Source: Asterias rubens
Taxonomy: Eukaryota; Echinodermata; Asteroidea; Forcipulatida; Asteriidae
Reading direction: 5' to 3'
Assembly: GCF_902459465.1 (NCBI RefSeq)
Contig: NC_047066.1
Coordinates: 19,595,047 to 19,659,046 of the forward strand
DNA: 64,000 bases
The notes beneath the pieces are model-generated. The model was not told the origin of the DNA. It searched no databases and saw only the letters and a list, made by a program, of their open reading frames with translations. Below are positions 1 through 11,699 of the stretch, in pieces. How positions within the stretch are numbered: the stretch's first letter is position 1; each line of letters starts with the position of its first letter. The position numbers were made by a program, and so were the translations under genes.

Positions 1-1383
1 TGTTGGGTAAGAAAATTTAATAATTTTAAGTTTTATAAATAATTGTAGCCTTTGAGCACGTGTACACTTACAGTGTTTTGTAGTTAATTAAAACTATCAA
101 ACATTCCAGGCCCGACACTTAAACAGAGGCAATTGCCTCAATGTCTGTTGTCAATGTCATTGCAAGCTTGGTGCCTGTAAAAATGTTTCAATATTTACAT
201 GTTAGTCCAAATTTCACAGAGCAAACAGTGGATAAAATTGTCCTATATGACATGTACACAAGTACACATATAGGTACTATCAACCTCTAACCATTACTCG
301 TAACCAAGTGAGGTTTTATGCTAATAATTATTTTGAGTATTTACCAATAGTTCCACTGCCTTTACGACAGTGGACACTATTGGTAATTGTCAAAGACCAG
401 TCTTCTCACTTGGTGTATTTCAACATATGCATGAAATAAAAAACCTGTGAAAAATTGAGCTTGATTGGTCGTCGGAGTTGTGAGATAGCTATGAAAGAAA
501 AAAACACCCTTGTCACACGAAGTTGTGTGCTTTTAGATGCTTGATTTCAAGACCTCAAATTCTAAACTTGAGGTCTCGAAATCAAATACGTGGAAAATTA
601 CTTCTTTCTCGAAAACTACGTCGCTTCAGAGGGAGCCGTTTCTCACAATGTTTTATACTATCAACCTCTCCCCATTACTCGTAACCAAGTGAGGTTTTAT
701 GCTGATAATTATTTTGAGTAATTACCAATAGTGTCCACTGCCTTTAAGTCATCTGGGCCTAATTTCATAAAGCTACATGTCTTTCAACACAAAAAGTAAC
801 TCAGCATAAAAAGATGCGTACCAGAATAAGGCAACCAACCAAAAAGCGATGTCACATACCTGAGACTAGTTACTTGCTCATTTGCGCTAAGCACACATAC
901 ATTCGTACAGGCCTGACACTTCACACCAAGGCATTTTCTCCTTGGTACCCTATGAGGAAATTTTAAATTTGCATATTTTTCAACGGCACTAAGGCACTAA
1001 GGCGGGCATGGATTGGATGCAATCACCTAACCTGCATTGCCTCCGTGAAAGATCAGGCCTGGGTGCCCTTTACCAAGGAGAAAATGTCTTGGCATCCTTG
1101 CCCTTTCAAAAGCGTAGCACACTCTCAACGTCCACACCTTTCTATACTAAAGTTGTAAATGTTCAGCCATCAACTGTGTGTGTTCAAGTCTTCTATGGTT
1201 TTCCTAATCAGGTTTACTGGCTGCCTTGGAGATACACACATGTACTCCTTAGAAGTCACTTTCGAATCTCAAGAGGATCGTTATCTTGCGGATATATTTG
1301 CGAGGAAAGGCGAGACTTTTGTAGACATGATGGAATGGAGGGCGTTAGAAATCAGGTTAATGGGGACAAACAGCAGACCATGA
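1..1383 (+). CDS. possible 3' end of a gene cut by the left window edge (two exon ends)
   Basis: The first bases read like the end of an exon followed by a GTAAGA donor at about position 7. A candidate terminal exon begins after a pyrimidine-rich acceptor ending CAG at about 1210 and stays open to a TGA ending at 1383. The frame encodes an acidic/basic stretch containing YSLEVTFESQEDRYLADIFA, and its codon use looks more protein-like than the overlapping frame. An AATAAA-like signal lies near 1471. I do not recognise the family. The upstream part of the same ORF overlaps a dispersed repeat, so a chance ORF is a real alternative. Confidence 0.22.
268..366 (+). mobile_element. truncated right end of a TTAA-flanked inverted-repeat element
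   Basis: It matches the right-hand ~100 bp of the family at 366-747 (the CAACCTCT...ATTACTCG block, the AATTATTTTGAG block, then CACTGCCTTTA). It abuts a full copy directly. Confidence 0.6.
366..747 (+). mobile_element. TTAA-type MITE (family 1), near-complete copy
   Basis: The left terminus reads CAGTGGACACTATTGGTAAT. The right terminus is its inverse (ACCAATAGTGTCCACTG) followed by CTTTAA. The centre holds a palindrome in which GAGACCTCAAATTC pairs with a GAGGTCTCGAAATC arm. There is no coding capacity, so this is a non-autonomous DNA element. The repeated TTAA at the ends of several copies suggests TTAA target duplication, as in piggyBac-type elements (inference). Confidence 0.75.
895..1112 (+). 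repeat. dispersed GCCTTGGTGCCCTT-type repeat
   Basis: It has the blocks AGGCCTGACACTTCA, CTTGGTACCCTATGAGGAAA, GGTGCCCTTTACCAAGGAG and TGCCCTTTCAAAAGCG. The same blocks recur in the same order at 11,700-11,880, 13,655-13,820 and 50,390-50,650, with fragments elsewhere. No ORF of note. Confidence 0.55.
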
Positions 1384-1425
1384 AAACAATCAAAAGAATG
1401 ACAACATTAAAATACATCTCTGTGT

Positions 1426-1630
1426 TAAAGGCACTTGATACTATTCGTGATTACTCAAAAGTATAGAAATAGAATAAAAAACTTATTTGGTAATGAGCAA
1501 CGAAGAGCTGACGACAGTACAAAACATTGTGAGAAACGGCTCCCTCTGAAATAACATAACTTCTGAGCAAGAGAAACAATTCCATTCAAAGAAATGTGGT
1601 TTGACAGAGAGGGTTTCAAAAAATTGAAAT
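1426..1630 (-). mobile_element. truncated, diverged family 1 MITE
   Basis: It begins GTTAAAGGCACTTGATACTA and carries the ACTTATTTGGTAATGAG and GAGAAACGGCTCCCTCTGAA blocks of the family in reverse orientation, then loses similarity. Confidence 0.5.
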
Positions 1631-1802
1631 GTGAGAGACGTTTCTCGGGTTGTTTATTCAAATTTTGGATAATTCTTTCTGCGTGGAAATAACCGCTACA
1701 GCAAAATGTGTATCAAAAACACAATAAACTTTTAGAAATGAAACTGTCACAGGTTAGATTGACTGAATAAAACAATTGAGGGGTTCCAAAAACCAAAGAG
1801 CC

Positions 1803-2208
1803 TTTAAAGGCAGTGGCCACTATTTGTAATTACTCACAATAATTATTATTATCAAAAAACCTTTCTTGATAACGAGAAATGGGGAGAGGTTGATAGTATA
1901 AAACAGTGTGAGAAACAGCTCCCTCTGAAGTGACATAGTTTTTGAGAAAGAAGTAACTTTCCACGAAGTTGATTTCAAGACCTCAGATTTAGAATTTGAG
2001 GTCTCAAAATCAAATTTCTGAAAGAACACAACTTCGTGTGACCATGGTGCGAGACAAGGGTGTTTTATTCTTTCATAAATATCTCGCAACTTCGACTACC
2101 GATTGAGCTCAAATTTTCACAGGTTTGTTATTTTATGCATACATGTTGAGATACACCAACTGTGAAGACTAGTCTTTGACAATTACCAACAGTGTCCAGT
2201 GTCTTTAA
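1803..2208 (-). mobile_element. family 1 MITE, complete
   Basis: TTTAAAGGCAGTGG is at the left and CCAGTGTCTTTAA at the right, with the central GAGACCTC palindrome. It is in inverse orientation to 366-747. Confidence 0.75.
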
Positions 2209-2619
2209 GGAGGCAGTAGCATTTGGTAATTACATGTATACTCATGACATACCATTGTATGGAATATATTCAACAGACATTCCTGCGTTTGAGTCTTCCA
2301 CACTTTTTTTGTGTCAACCTTTGAGTTGGTCGATTGTCAAACACAAGAAGTCAAAATTATATTGATTTTCCCACAAGATGGAAAACACCCCTCATGTAAC
2401 AAACACCTACATGTACATAACATATACAGCTGCATGTAAACAACAGTAGTACGTAGAAACATAGGTTAGGGCACTGGTTAGGGCAGTGAGTTCAAGATAC
2501 GTTCACAGAATAATATTTAAATCAATTCAATGCTTGATATTGCAGAGAAATAATATGCATTATTAATGCAAGTTGTATTTTTCAAAAATAGTATAGAAGT
2601 TGAATAAACAATTTGTTTT

Positions 2620-2762
2620 TACCCCTACCATGCTTACACCGATGTGTGTTTTGGTGAAAGAAATCCGTTTATAAGCAAACTACTCAGGTTGGATTTGAAC
2701 CCACGACCTTTGTATTGCTATACTGAGCTAGCCCAATGGCTAGAGGCAGTTCGAATCAATGA
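2620..2762 (-). repeat. tRNA-derived SINE-like fragment
   Basis: It contains the complement of a B-box-like T-arm (GGATTTGAACCCACGACC) and the block CTAGAGGCAGTTCGAATC, both shared with the fuller copy at 14,190-14,415. A single short homologue of the ACACCGATGTGTGT block also matches. Not a functional tRNA. Confidence 0.45.
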
Positions 2763-3009
2763 TGCACTTTGCCTTCAATAACAACTTCTCCACATTGTAT
2801 CAGGTCTGCTGATGTCAAAATTATAATAAATCTCTGCTCGACGTACAAAAAGGTCCAAACGATTACACAAACCGTACATAAAAGATTGGGAACTAACAAT
2901 GTGGACTTTGAAACTTGAAAAACATCCGAACCCAAACACACGACGTACACAAACTAATATCGAGGGTTTTTATCAATTTACTAAATTTCAATTACTTTAC
3001 AAGGGGCTG

Positions 3010-3033
3010 GGGGGCGGGGGGGGGGGGGGGGGG
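3010..3033. repeat. poly-G tract
   Basis: An almost uninterrupted run of about 23 G, preceded by GGGGGGC. It is G-quadruplex-capable in principle and prone to sequencing-length error. Confidence 0.9.
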
Positions 3034-3106
3034 TTTCAATGAAACTCACCTGAATTTCAGGTGAGTTTCGTTGAAGCACCCTCAGGAATAACGGAATAAA
3101 GGAACA

Positions 3107-3262
3107 GGCGTCGATTTCACAAAGAGTTAGGACTAGTCCTAACTTAGGACTACATGTAGTCCTAGGAGATATACAAATTGCATGGATTGTCCTAAGTAAG
3201 AACGAGTAACCGGTTCTAACTCGAGATAAGACTAGTCCTAACTCTTTGTGAAATCCACCCCG
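3107..3262. mobile_element. palindromic MITE (TTTCACAAAGAGTTAGGACT family)
   Basis: Terminal inverted repeats read GATTTCACAAAGAGTTAGGA and, inverted, TCCTAACTCTTTGTGAAATC. Internal CCTAACTTAGGACTA blocks are also inverted, so the ~155-bp element folds on itself. A second copy is at 12,010-12,163. Confidence 0.7.
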
Positions 3263-3551
3263 CTCTCCTTTGCACCCGGTAACTGGGGATCCGTTTCAAG
3301 TGGAAAATGAATGACACTAGACTGAGAATCGTCAATACAATATCCAAAGTTCAAAGCTAGCTCACCGATACACAATGAGTAACACTAAATACAGATTGAG
3401 CATAGTATTTCTCCTACCTGAACACAATACGCACACATGGTTTTCCATCACACTGTTTTGAGATAAATCCGTAGAGTATAAAATTTATGAGTTTCCGGAA
3501 CGTTCTTGAGTACGGGAAATCATGAAATAGGAGGATACAGGAAGGAAAGCA

Positions 3552-3761
3552 TCAGCACTGAATACAACAGGGGAGTGGCTGAAACCAAAACAACTCAGGT
3601 TGATCCTGTGTTTGACTCTGAGCATGAATGACACTACTGATGATGACTGACCCTGTGCAGCCAAGGCCTAACGATCCCCCGAGTGCAACCTCTAATGTGT
3701 CAACATCATACACTAAACAATACACTACTGATATGCAAAGTAATAGGATTTCATGTGTCAT
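3552..3761 (-). CDS. weak candidate: signal peptide plus Ig-like beginning
   Basis: A 69-codon ORF starts with a hydrophobic leader (MTHEILLLCISVVYCLVY) followed by LEVALGGSLGLGC, which resembles the B-strand region of an Ig domain. About 20 residues later comes a Trp in ELFWFQP. It would be a first exon, with a possible GT near the Cys. A separate 45-bp minus-strand stretch (3418-3462) with splice-like ends lies downstream. No complete domain can be assembled, so chance is quite possible. Confidence 0.18.
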   Translation of the reverse strand: MTHEILLLCISVVYCLVYDVDTLEVALGGSLGLGCTGSVIISSVIHAQSQTQDQPELFWFQPLPCCIQC

Positions 3762-3889
3762 ACGGCTCTGGTGTTTCTGATTGGTTACTGTGAATGATCG
3801 TGACTGGTAGAGTACTGACTGGAGAATGTGGCCTTGTAATTGGCTGATCAATGAAAATGTTCCATTGATAAAGAGCAGGTGGGCGGGTC

Positions 3890-4450
3890 TTGCGTAGTAG
3901 CATCTGGAATGATCCCAAGGTCTGCTTTGAACATACATCATGTACCCAGTGCAGATAAATGAACATGAACATTGTACAATGTAATCATGGGAATAGGGAA
4001 CTAGAATGGATCCAAGGTCTTCTTTGAACATACATGTACACAGTGTGGTGCAGATTCGTGAATAAGTAAATGTGCATTGTACAAGTTTACTACATGTACA
4101 TTGTACTCTGTAAACATAATAAAAGGGAACTAGAATGGTCTTCTTTAAACATACCCAAGTTTTACATTGTAAACATGAAAAAGGGAACTTACAGTGGCCC
4201 AAGACCTTCTATGAACACAGCCAGTAGACATGGTATAAGTGCAGAGTCTTTCACATTGTACATAAACGGGAACTACACACATTAGAATGGTCCTCTTGAA
4301 CAGTGCAGATTGTGCAGTACTGTACATTGTCAACATGGAAAAGGGAACTAGAATGGCCCCAAGGTCTTCTTTGAACATAGCCAGTAGACATGGTAGAAGT
4401 GCAGATTCATGAACATTTACACTGCACATTGTTAACATGATAAAGGGAGC
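3890..4450. repeat. degenerate minisatellite, unit about 110-140 bp
   Basis: At least four diverged units share AAAAGGGAACTAGAATGG, CAAGGTCTTCTTTGAACATA, CCAGTAGACATGGTA and GTGCAGATTC. Long frames through it are by-products of the repetition and are not called as genes. Confidence 0.7.
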
Positions 4451-5507
4451 TAGTGGCCTTGATCAGGATTAGAGCATCACTGAGGTGGGAAGAAAGGAAC
4501 CCAGACAAACACTCCAGTTGTGAAAGAAAGATTTCAATCGTATGACGAGATGCAAACAATCCATTAGTGTAAATAGAACAGCATTTACACCAATCCTATT
4601 TGTTCTTATGGTTCGATGGGTTTTGTGTATTCACACAAACCATGAACTAATACACAATTGTGTTTACTGTTTATCATGTAAACACCATTCTCCGTCCCAG
4701 ACAGAACTGCAGGTGTACGTGACAGAATTAACGGCTCAGATATAGGGGGCCACTGAGAATAGTCAATGTCAAAATTGTGGGTGTGTGGATCCACTGGTCC
4801 TTGCTCTATGGTGGATCACAAGAAACAAGTGCAAATAAAATCAGGTTCAAAGTTGAAACAAATGTACACACGTAGAATCCAAAAAGTCTGCCGTTTCAGT
4901 GTTGCAGTCAACTTGTTGTACAAAAGTACAGACATCAAATGTACAATTATGTAGAAATCAATTTTAATTAGACCCACCCAGGGGCAGCAGACATAAAAAC
5001 TAGCTCTGTGCTATCTATTTCTCTCTCCAAATTTAATTACAATCTTTTCTTGGTTTAAATTAATCAATGCTAATTTCCTTCCTTTTTAGAAGTATGAATG
5101 CTGAAAATATTTAATGTATTAATGACAGGGCGCCAAAAAAACCTGTCCCACATCCTTGTCAAATATTTCCTCGTCGAATCTTTTAGGAAATTGAGTTGAG
5201 ATCGTGGTACTGCAGTCCATGTCAACTGGTATGACCTCCATGTAGGCTTTATTATAAGCACCAAGATTCATCGAAAGTTAAGTTGTTTAAAACCTTTTTT
5301 TAACCAAACCGGCAACAAATGATCTTTGCTGGAAATCATTTTAAAATGTTTTCAATTAAGGAAACTAAGTTCACTTGAGACTATTGTGCAAAAAACAATC
5401 ATTTTGAATAACCATGTCGAGTGATTTTAAAATGATTTGCGAAAAAAAAAAACCATACATGAAGTATTTAAAGTGAGAGCTCCTTCTTGTAGCTACTTTG
5501 TTGCAAC
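4451..5507. other. no gene seen
   Basis: AT-rich sequence with short, unremarkable frames. I see no convincing splice-bounded exon and no recognisable repeat. Confidence 0.5.
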
Positions 5508-5875
5508 ATGGAGGCGACAAATTTGAGCGAGGTATAAGAAGCCGTCATTATACGCTCTTTAATTCTTTCAACAGTATGCTTTGCTTTCTTCCAATAGATT
5601 CAACTAAAATGCATATAATCTTAGCTTTGTATAATCAGATGTTTAATTTTGACTTAATTATGTACACAATTTTTCACAAGTGACAATTTTTCTAATGAAC
5701 TCTTTGGTCATACTGAAAACAGAATGTCCTTTCTGTACCCTGCTTAATGTTAAAACCTCTTCCAATCTAGGAGTTGATCCGTCGCCCAGAGGGCATCTAT
5801 GGGGAAAGTCACCCTAATCCACCCACTGTGTACAATGCAGTTCTTCATCATGCCAACGTGTCGAACACTGCATAG
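5508..5875 (+). CDS. candidate two-exon small protein (42 aa)
   Basis: Exon 1 (5508-5531) has a strong start context (AACATGG) and eight codons ending at a GTATAAG donor. After a 239-bp intron with a pyrimidine-rich acceptor ending TCTAG, exon 2 (5771-5875) continues in phase 0 for 34 codons to TAG. Exon 2 begins ELIRRPEGIYGESHPNPPTV, which is well balanced in composition, Pro/Asn-rich and unlike the surrounding repeats. An AATAAA lies near 6159. I do not recognise a family. The ORF may be the 5' part of a larger gene using a donor before the stop (a GTGTCG is near the end). Confidence 0.38.
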
Positions 5876-6370
5876 CACTGCTAGCGACCAGTGTATTGCT
5901 TCAAGAAAATCTATGATCTGTTTTATCATGGAGTGTTATTAGTACAGGCCTCGCAATAACCCAGTTGCTGTGTGCCCTGTGCTTTTGTTGTGGTGCCCTT
6001 TTCAAAGTTCAAACTACAAATTAAAATTGTCCTCATACATGTAGAAGTGTCCCTTACTGGAGAGAAGATGTTGTGGCCCTTCAAGAGAGAAGTTGGGGCC
6101 TGTACACGTTACGATTTACCTTCTTGGTTTTACAATACACACCAATAATTTATCATACAATAAAAAGTTTATGTATGAACAGACAAGCATGAAATTTCAT
6201 CTTCAAGAGGGCAGGGCCATTTTCATTCTGCAAATGGCTAAGGGCTCTTTCATTAGAAAATCTTGGAAAACTGTCAGAAGAGGCACCGAGGCCAAGACCA
6301 GGGCAACAGTGGCATCCGTGGAGCCTTCCTAAACTCAAGCCTGAAAAAGGAGGGGGCGGGTTCAGCCTGT

Positions 6371-6725
6371 TTAAAGACACTGGACACGTTTTGTTTGTCA
6401 AAGACCAGTCTTCTCACTTGGTGTATCTCAACATATGCATAAAATAACAAACCTGTGACAATTTGAGCTCAGTTGGTCGTCGAAGTTGCAAGATAATAGT
6501 GAAAGAAAAAAACACCCTTGTATAACACAAAGTTGTTTGCTTTCAGATGCTTGATTTAGAGACCTGAAAATCTAATTCTGAGGTCTAAATTTCTTGAAAA
6601 CTATGCCACTTTAGAGGGAGCCTTTTCTCACAAGTTTTATGCTATGAACCTCTTCCCATTACTTGTTACCAAGTAAGGTTTTATGCTAATAATTATTTTG
6701 AGAAATTATCAATAGTGTCCTTTAC
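6371..6725 (+). mobile_element. family 1 MITE, right end decayed
   Basis: It starts TTTAAAGACACTGGACAC and ends ATAGTGTCCTTTACGG. The central palindrome is partly lost. Confidence 0.65.
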
Positions 6726-6735
6726 GGTCAATGAC

Positions 6736-7079
6736 CTCAACGGCCATGAAATTCATCCTCCTTGAACAAGCTTCCCTGCCCATGGAGCTTTGATCATTCA
6801 ACAGAGCCATTTATGACTACTAAGTATCTGCATTGGATGCTCCCAGCAGGAGATAGTGCTTAATGAGAGGTTCATGGGGATCAGGTTTGTTATTAGAAGA
6901 AACACTCGGCATTAGATTCAGGGGACATTGCGCAGCGTCCGTGACTACGCCAAGGGAATCACAGGACTGTATGCTTTGCTTTTTTGAAAGGGAACTAAGA
7001 CATTTTCTCCTTGCATCCCTACTTTCGGATACCCTTATATTCCGACACCCTGTTTCTTGTTTTTTTTTATTGCAATCCA
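6736..7079. other. no gene seen
   Basis: Both strands have open frames of about 75-86 codons here, overlapping each other. Neither shows a domain, signal peptide or splice context. Confidence 0.4.
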
Positions 7080-7285
7080 ATTCTTAATCATAATCCTAAC
7101 TCGTCTATAATCTTAACCATAATCTTGAAACAAACTCTAACTCTAACAATAATCTTGACACTGACTCAAACTGACCCGGCTTTAACTCTAACTCTTACCC
7201 AAACCTAGCCCTAACCCAAACCTAACCCTAATATGCCCTAACCAACCCTATCCCTAACCCTAACTCTATCCCTATGCCCTAACCA
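7080..7285. repeat. degenerate interstitial telomere-like array
   Basis: Many CCTAA/CTAACC-type units (AACCCTAACCC-like toward 7200-7265) grade into CTAACTCT and CATAATC variants. This is the complement of TTAGGG repeats, internal and imperfect. Confidence 0.65.
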
Positions 7286-8193
7286 TGCATGAATCATTGA
7301 GGCATTTTCAGAAAGGTTGTCCGATTATAGAGCAGTCACCGCATAGTCTCAAAGCAACCCCATACATAATGTATCATACAGACATTTATAAACTATTTAT
7401 TTTCAGAAAGTATGTTTTTTTCGATGAAAAAAACTTTGGATTAGTGAAATGAAAAGCTAATTGGCCTTGCTAAACAAACCCTGATGAGGAAAATGTGTTT
7501 AGCAACAGGCTGGATGTAACTCAACTGCAACTGGCAATAGGTTTACACTGATTTCCTACGGTACATTAGAACAGCAAAACAAATTATTCCTCAGGACTGC
7601 TCTGTGCACACACAGCAGTTGGCTTCAGAGAATTTCCCCGCAGTCAGGATTTCATCAAATTTACCCTCATTGGCAAAAAAAAAAGCACTTCACTTTCTGG
7701 ACAAAATTAAACAACGCAGGACGCACAGCAAGGCCAAATGTCTTCAAATTGGTAATAAACATCGGCAAAGGAAGGATCGGGTACACAGTGGCTAATACAT
7801 GTATAATTGACTCTGTCATCTAATTGTGTGCACAAGGGTCAAAATTTCATCATGCTTTTTTTCTCAAACATCTTTTGCAAAATTGATATCTACGTTTGCT
7901 GGTGGGGAGCGGGGGAACAACAACAAAATGTCAACTACAATGGTTTTATACAGTGACAACCAAAATCAAGTTTTAATTTTAATATATTTAATCACACGTA
8001 GATTTGTAGTTGCCAACCAATCTAAATGTAATTTTTTTTTTTTCAAATGAGGCAAAGACCTAACATCTAGGCCTTTACCTTGTAAAATTTGTTTAGGGGT
8101 TGGGACCTTTTTGTACAAAATAAAACACAATCGTCCACAAATTTACCTTTTAACTTACATGGTTTAAAGATCATGATGGTAGAATGTTCCCCT
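7286..8193. other. no gene seen
   Basis: AT-rich sequence with homopolymer runs. No exon or repeat is confidently identified. Confidence 0.4.
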
Positions 8194-8579
8194 TTAAAGA
8201 CACTGGACACTATTGGTAATTGTCAAAGACCAATGTTCTCGCTTGGTGTATCTAAACATATGCATGAAATAACAAACCTGTGAAAATTTGAGTTCAATTG
8301 GTCGTCGAAGTTGCGAGATAACTGTGAAAGAAAAAAACACCCTTGTCACACAAATTGTGTGCTTCAGATGCTTGATTTCAAGACCTCAAATTCTAAACTT
8401 GAGGTCTCGAAATCAAATTTGTGGATAACTACTTCTTTCTCGACAACTACATCACTTCAGAGGGAGCCGTTTCTCACAATGTTTTATATCATCAACCCTT
8501 CCCTATTACTCGTCACCAAGTAAGGTTTTATGCTAATAAATATTTTGAGTAATTACCAGAAGAGTCCACTGTCTTTAAA
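8194..8579 (+). mobile_element. family 1 MITE, complete
   Basis: CTTTAAAGACACTGGACACT at the left and GTCCACTGTCTTTAAA at the right. The central GACCTCAAATTC / GAGGTCTCGAAATC palindrome is intact. Confidence 0.75.
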
Positions 8580-9192
8580 TATTACTTGTGGACCTTCAGG
8601 AACGAAATTCAAGGTCTTTTTTTTTTGTGCACACATTGTACCTGTAGGTAAAACCACTTTTCATAAAACATAAATTTAACTATGGCACAAGTGCTACTGT
8701 AGCAGATTTTAAATTCAGAAAGGCTAGTTGCCGGACAGTGGACGGCACAACAAATCACACACACGGTCTACATAGCATGTAGCCGCCGGCTGAACAGAGG
8801 AAAAAGCTATCAAAAACACGTACACGTGTGCTACGCACACATCAAGCCAGCCTGTAATTAAGGTAATAAAAAAATGTGACTGCCACACATCTTAATATGA
8901 ATTTTATTAAAATGTTGAGTGCTGATGACGGGGGACAAATGGCTGAACGCCGGAGGGGCTGACGTTAAACTGCAGCTTTGTAATATGGACTTTCATCTTT
9001 AAACCAAACACTGTGCTGTGCTGTGTCCGATGCTTTTTTCTAACAGGACCCCATTCACAAAGTGTAGTGTGAAGCCAAGCTTTAAAACTTGCATACGATA
9101 CGACACAATACGACACGTACAGTGTATAGTGCATGCATTTATACACAGGACAGAAGTAACCATTTCTGTTCGGTAGATGTACAGACTGTACT

Positions 9193-9240
9193 CAGTCTCC
9201 TGACGATGACTAGAGAAAGCTAGTCGAAACGTTGAGACCA
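9193..9240 (+). repeat. repeat segment with hammerhead-ribozyme-like core
   Basis: The order is GTCTC (9195-9199), CTGACGA (9200-9206), a 6-bp stem GACTAG/CTAGTC with loop AGAAAG (9208-9225), GAAA (9226-9229), CGTT, then GAGAC pairing with the first block. This matches the CUGANGA...GAAA hammerhead layout with helix III reduced to a self-complementary ACGT. One extra base (T9207) sits between the core and stem II, which argues against full activity. A second copy is at 27,363-27,412. Confidence 0.35.
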
Positions 9241-9435
9241 ATTCAAGAACTGACTCTGCAGTAGTGCAGTTAATTATGATCCTACAAGCTAAGGTCCCAC
9301 CAAGTTTCTATTACCTTTCGTCCAGGTAGTAGTTAAAAAGCAGGACAAGTCTCAATAAATCCAATAAATCTACTCAACGGCAGTAGTACCTGTACACACA
9401 TCGTGTTAATGCAAACCAATAGATGTACAATGAAC

Positions 9436-9795
9436 TAAGCTTGGGCAATATCGATTGATTTTATTCACGATATATCGCCGACAATATATCGCGATATTCG
9501 ATATAATCGCGATTAATTAAATTTGACATCATCAGTCTTCAAACTCCCAGGGAAAGTTGTAGAAGAGACAGTCATAGCATAAGAGAGATGTTCTAATGAC
9601 ATTTCTGGTTTTACTCCAAACCTATGGGGTGCAAGATGTCTCAGCTAGGAAATACATTGCGATAATGCCTTACTTAATCGATATCGCGATATATATCAAT
9701 GTTTTGATTAAAACCAAATCGTTCGGATATCGATATCGTTTCCAAATTAGTATCGCGATATTCGATAATATCGTGGTATCGCCTAAGCTTACAAT
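9436..9795. mobile_element. AT-rich ATCGAT/CGATAT MITE
   Basis: The ends are inverted (AAGCTTGGGCAATATCGA and, inverted, AAGCTTAGGCGATACCACGA). Inside, short palindromic GATATCGCGATA units repeat at both ends. Confidence 0.6.
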
Positions 9796-11699
9796 GAACA
9801 TTGTATGTACAATGGTGGAAAGATACTACACGGAGGGAGATACACATGATGATACATGTCACCATAGAGCTGGTGGCACGTACTGTAGTTGAAGAAGGGG
9901 GGGGGGGAAATGCAGCATATGATGTGAATCTAAATATCTGTAGCAGTGCCAGAGTGCATCCAATCAATTAAAAATGTAGCAACACAACAGTTTTTTACTC
10001 AAGATGGCATGCACTTTCTGGAAGAATGGCTTGTTGCCATTTGCACAGACTAAAGCTCCTGCGATGCATAACAAATGTTGACATGACAAAACGATAAAAG
10101 CAAATGCTATTGTAAAAATAATATGATGTCATCTGCACAGGCTTGTCATGAGGTGTTGACATCATCAAGTCATCTGTCTATTGACAAGTAAATGTATTTC
10201 AGCAGAGAACAATACTGACACGTAGACACGAAATATTGTCGGCAATCAATTTGTTTTTGCATCACACCCTTTTAAAAATATTAAGGGCCGAATTTCATGG
10301 AGCTGGTTAAGCACAACATTTTTGCTTAATACAATCAAGCCATTTTCAAACTTTTATTTGTTGATGGCTTATGTCTCTCACAGTCTCTCTAGAGGAATTC
10401 CCTGATTCCAGGAGTACATTTATTTGCTTTCCATACAGTAATCAGATACACGAAATTGGGCCCTGGTCACCTGAAAAGTTGCATACAGGGCTTGACAAAA
10501 TGCTGCTGCAGTAAAAAATCTGAGAGGTCTACAAATTGTGTACACCTGTACAAGCCCTGACAGTCTGGTGGATTCCACCCACAAATTGGAACCCTGGAAG
10601 AGATGGCTTGACAACTCGTATCTCTCTAGAGGAGACAGGACAGAGCCTTGAAAGGTCTAATGACAAGCTCATCCAGGAGTCTGGTCTTCAAGAGTGAGTT
10701 AATTAGGATGTGAGAAAGCAATGCCAACCATCGCCCCCAGACACTGTCAGTGCAGACAGCAACAAATCCCCCATACATGGAGTACAATTTTTTCGTTTCT
10801 AAGAAACATCCTTCAGAAAATATGAACAGCCAAACAATTTTCTGGAAGATGGTCAACTTCACATTGGGAAAACAAATTTATTGGGGCAAGCCTGCTGTCT
10901 ACTGTACATCAGTGCTTGATCAACTTACTGTCAAAGCGAACATTATTCTTGTTGTCCAACTTGTCAATTTTTAGGACACACAAAAAATCAGAGTGCCACC
11001 AGGCCGCCCCTTTATCCACCCTACATAACATCCCTAAATCGTATTTGAACTGCGTATGTTAGCAAGTACACATGAGGGCCGACCATGTACACATCCCATG
11101 TAGCGTAGGCTTTACTTTTTGTAGCTTTAACAGACCATATTGAATATGACTTCCCAGACTAAATCAGATTAAGAAAGAGTGTCATACTGTACATTACCTA
11201 CCAAGATGACAACATTAACGACCTCTGGGTTGTCTGAGCACATGTGTCAGAATTTAGACCAGTTGCCACTTTGAAGAACAGTCCTCTTATTGTGTAAGAA
11301 TGTGTAATAACATGCCTTAAATCTGTACGACAATAAAACTAGACTTTATACTGCATTTCCAGGAAATGCAACAATGCAGATTTAACAGGCCTTGTTTACC
11401 CACTATGGTTACATGTAGGTGCACTGCACTGAAGTTCATTGACAAGACACCGGGTAACAATAACAGAGAGATCTCAAGAATGAGTCATGGAGTTTGCAAG
11501 TTTGTGATTGGATGTGGTGGTTGTGAACATGTGGGTACCAGATTGTAAACAAATTTTGCACGTACACGTATCCACGCCAGAGTGCTGTTATGCTTCTTGA
11601 GTAAATTTGCACGTAACACAGCAGTCACCTAAATCTTGCAACACAGCCAGAATATTGTTACAGAAAGTACACACAAAGTACACGTCTGATAGTGATACT
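9796..11699. other. no gene seen
   Basis: A poly-G stretch lies near 9895-9908, and an AATTTCATGGAGCTGGTTAAGC fragment near 10,290 is half of the palindromic element at 42,601. Frames here are short, and I see no splice-bounded exon. Confidence 0.4.

Noticed and set aside
3552-4438. Long minus-strand frames (up to 216 codons) across the minisatellite
   Set aside because: Most of the length is degenerate tandem repeat with Cys/Tyr-rich translation. Only the final 69 codons are kept, as a weak candidate.
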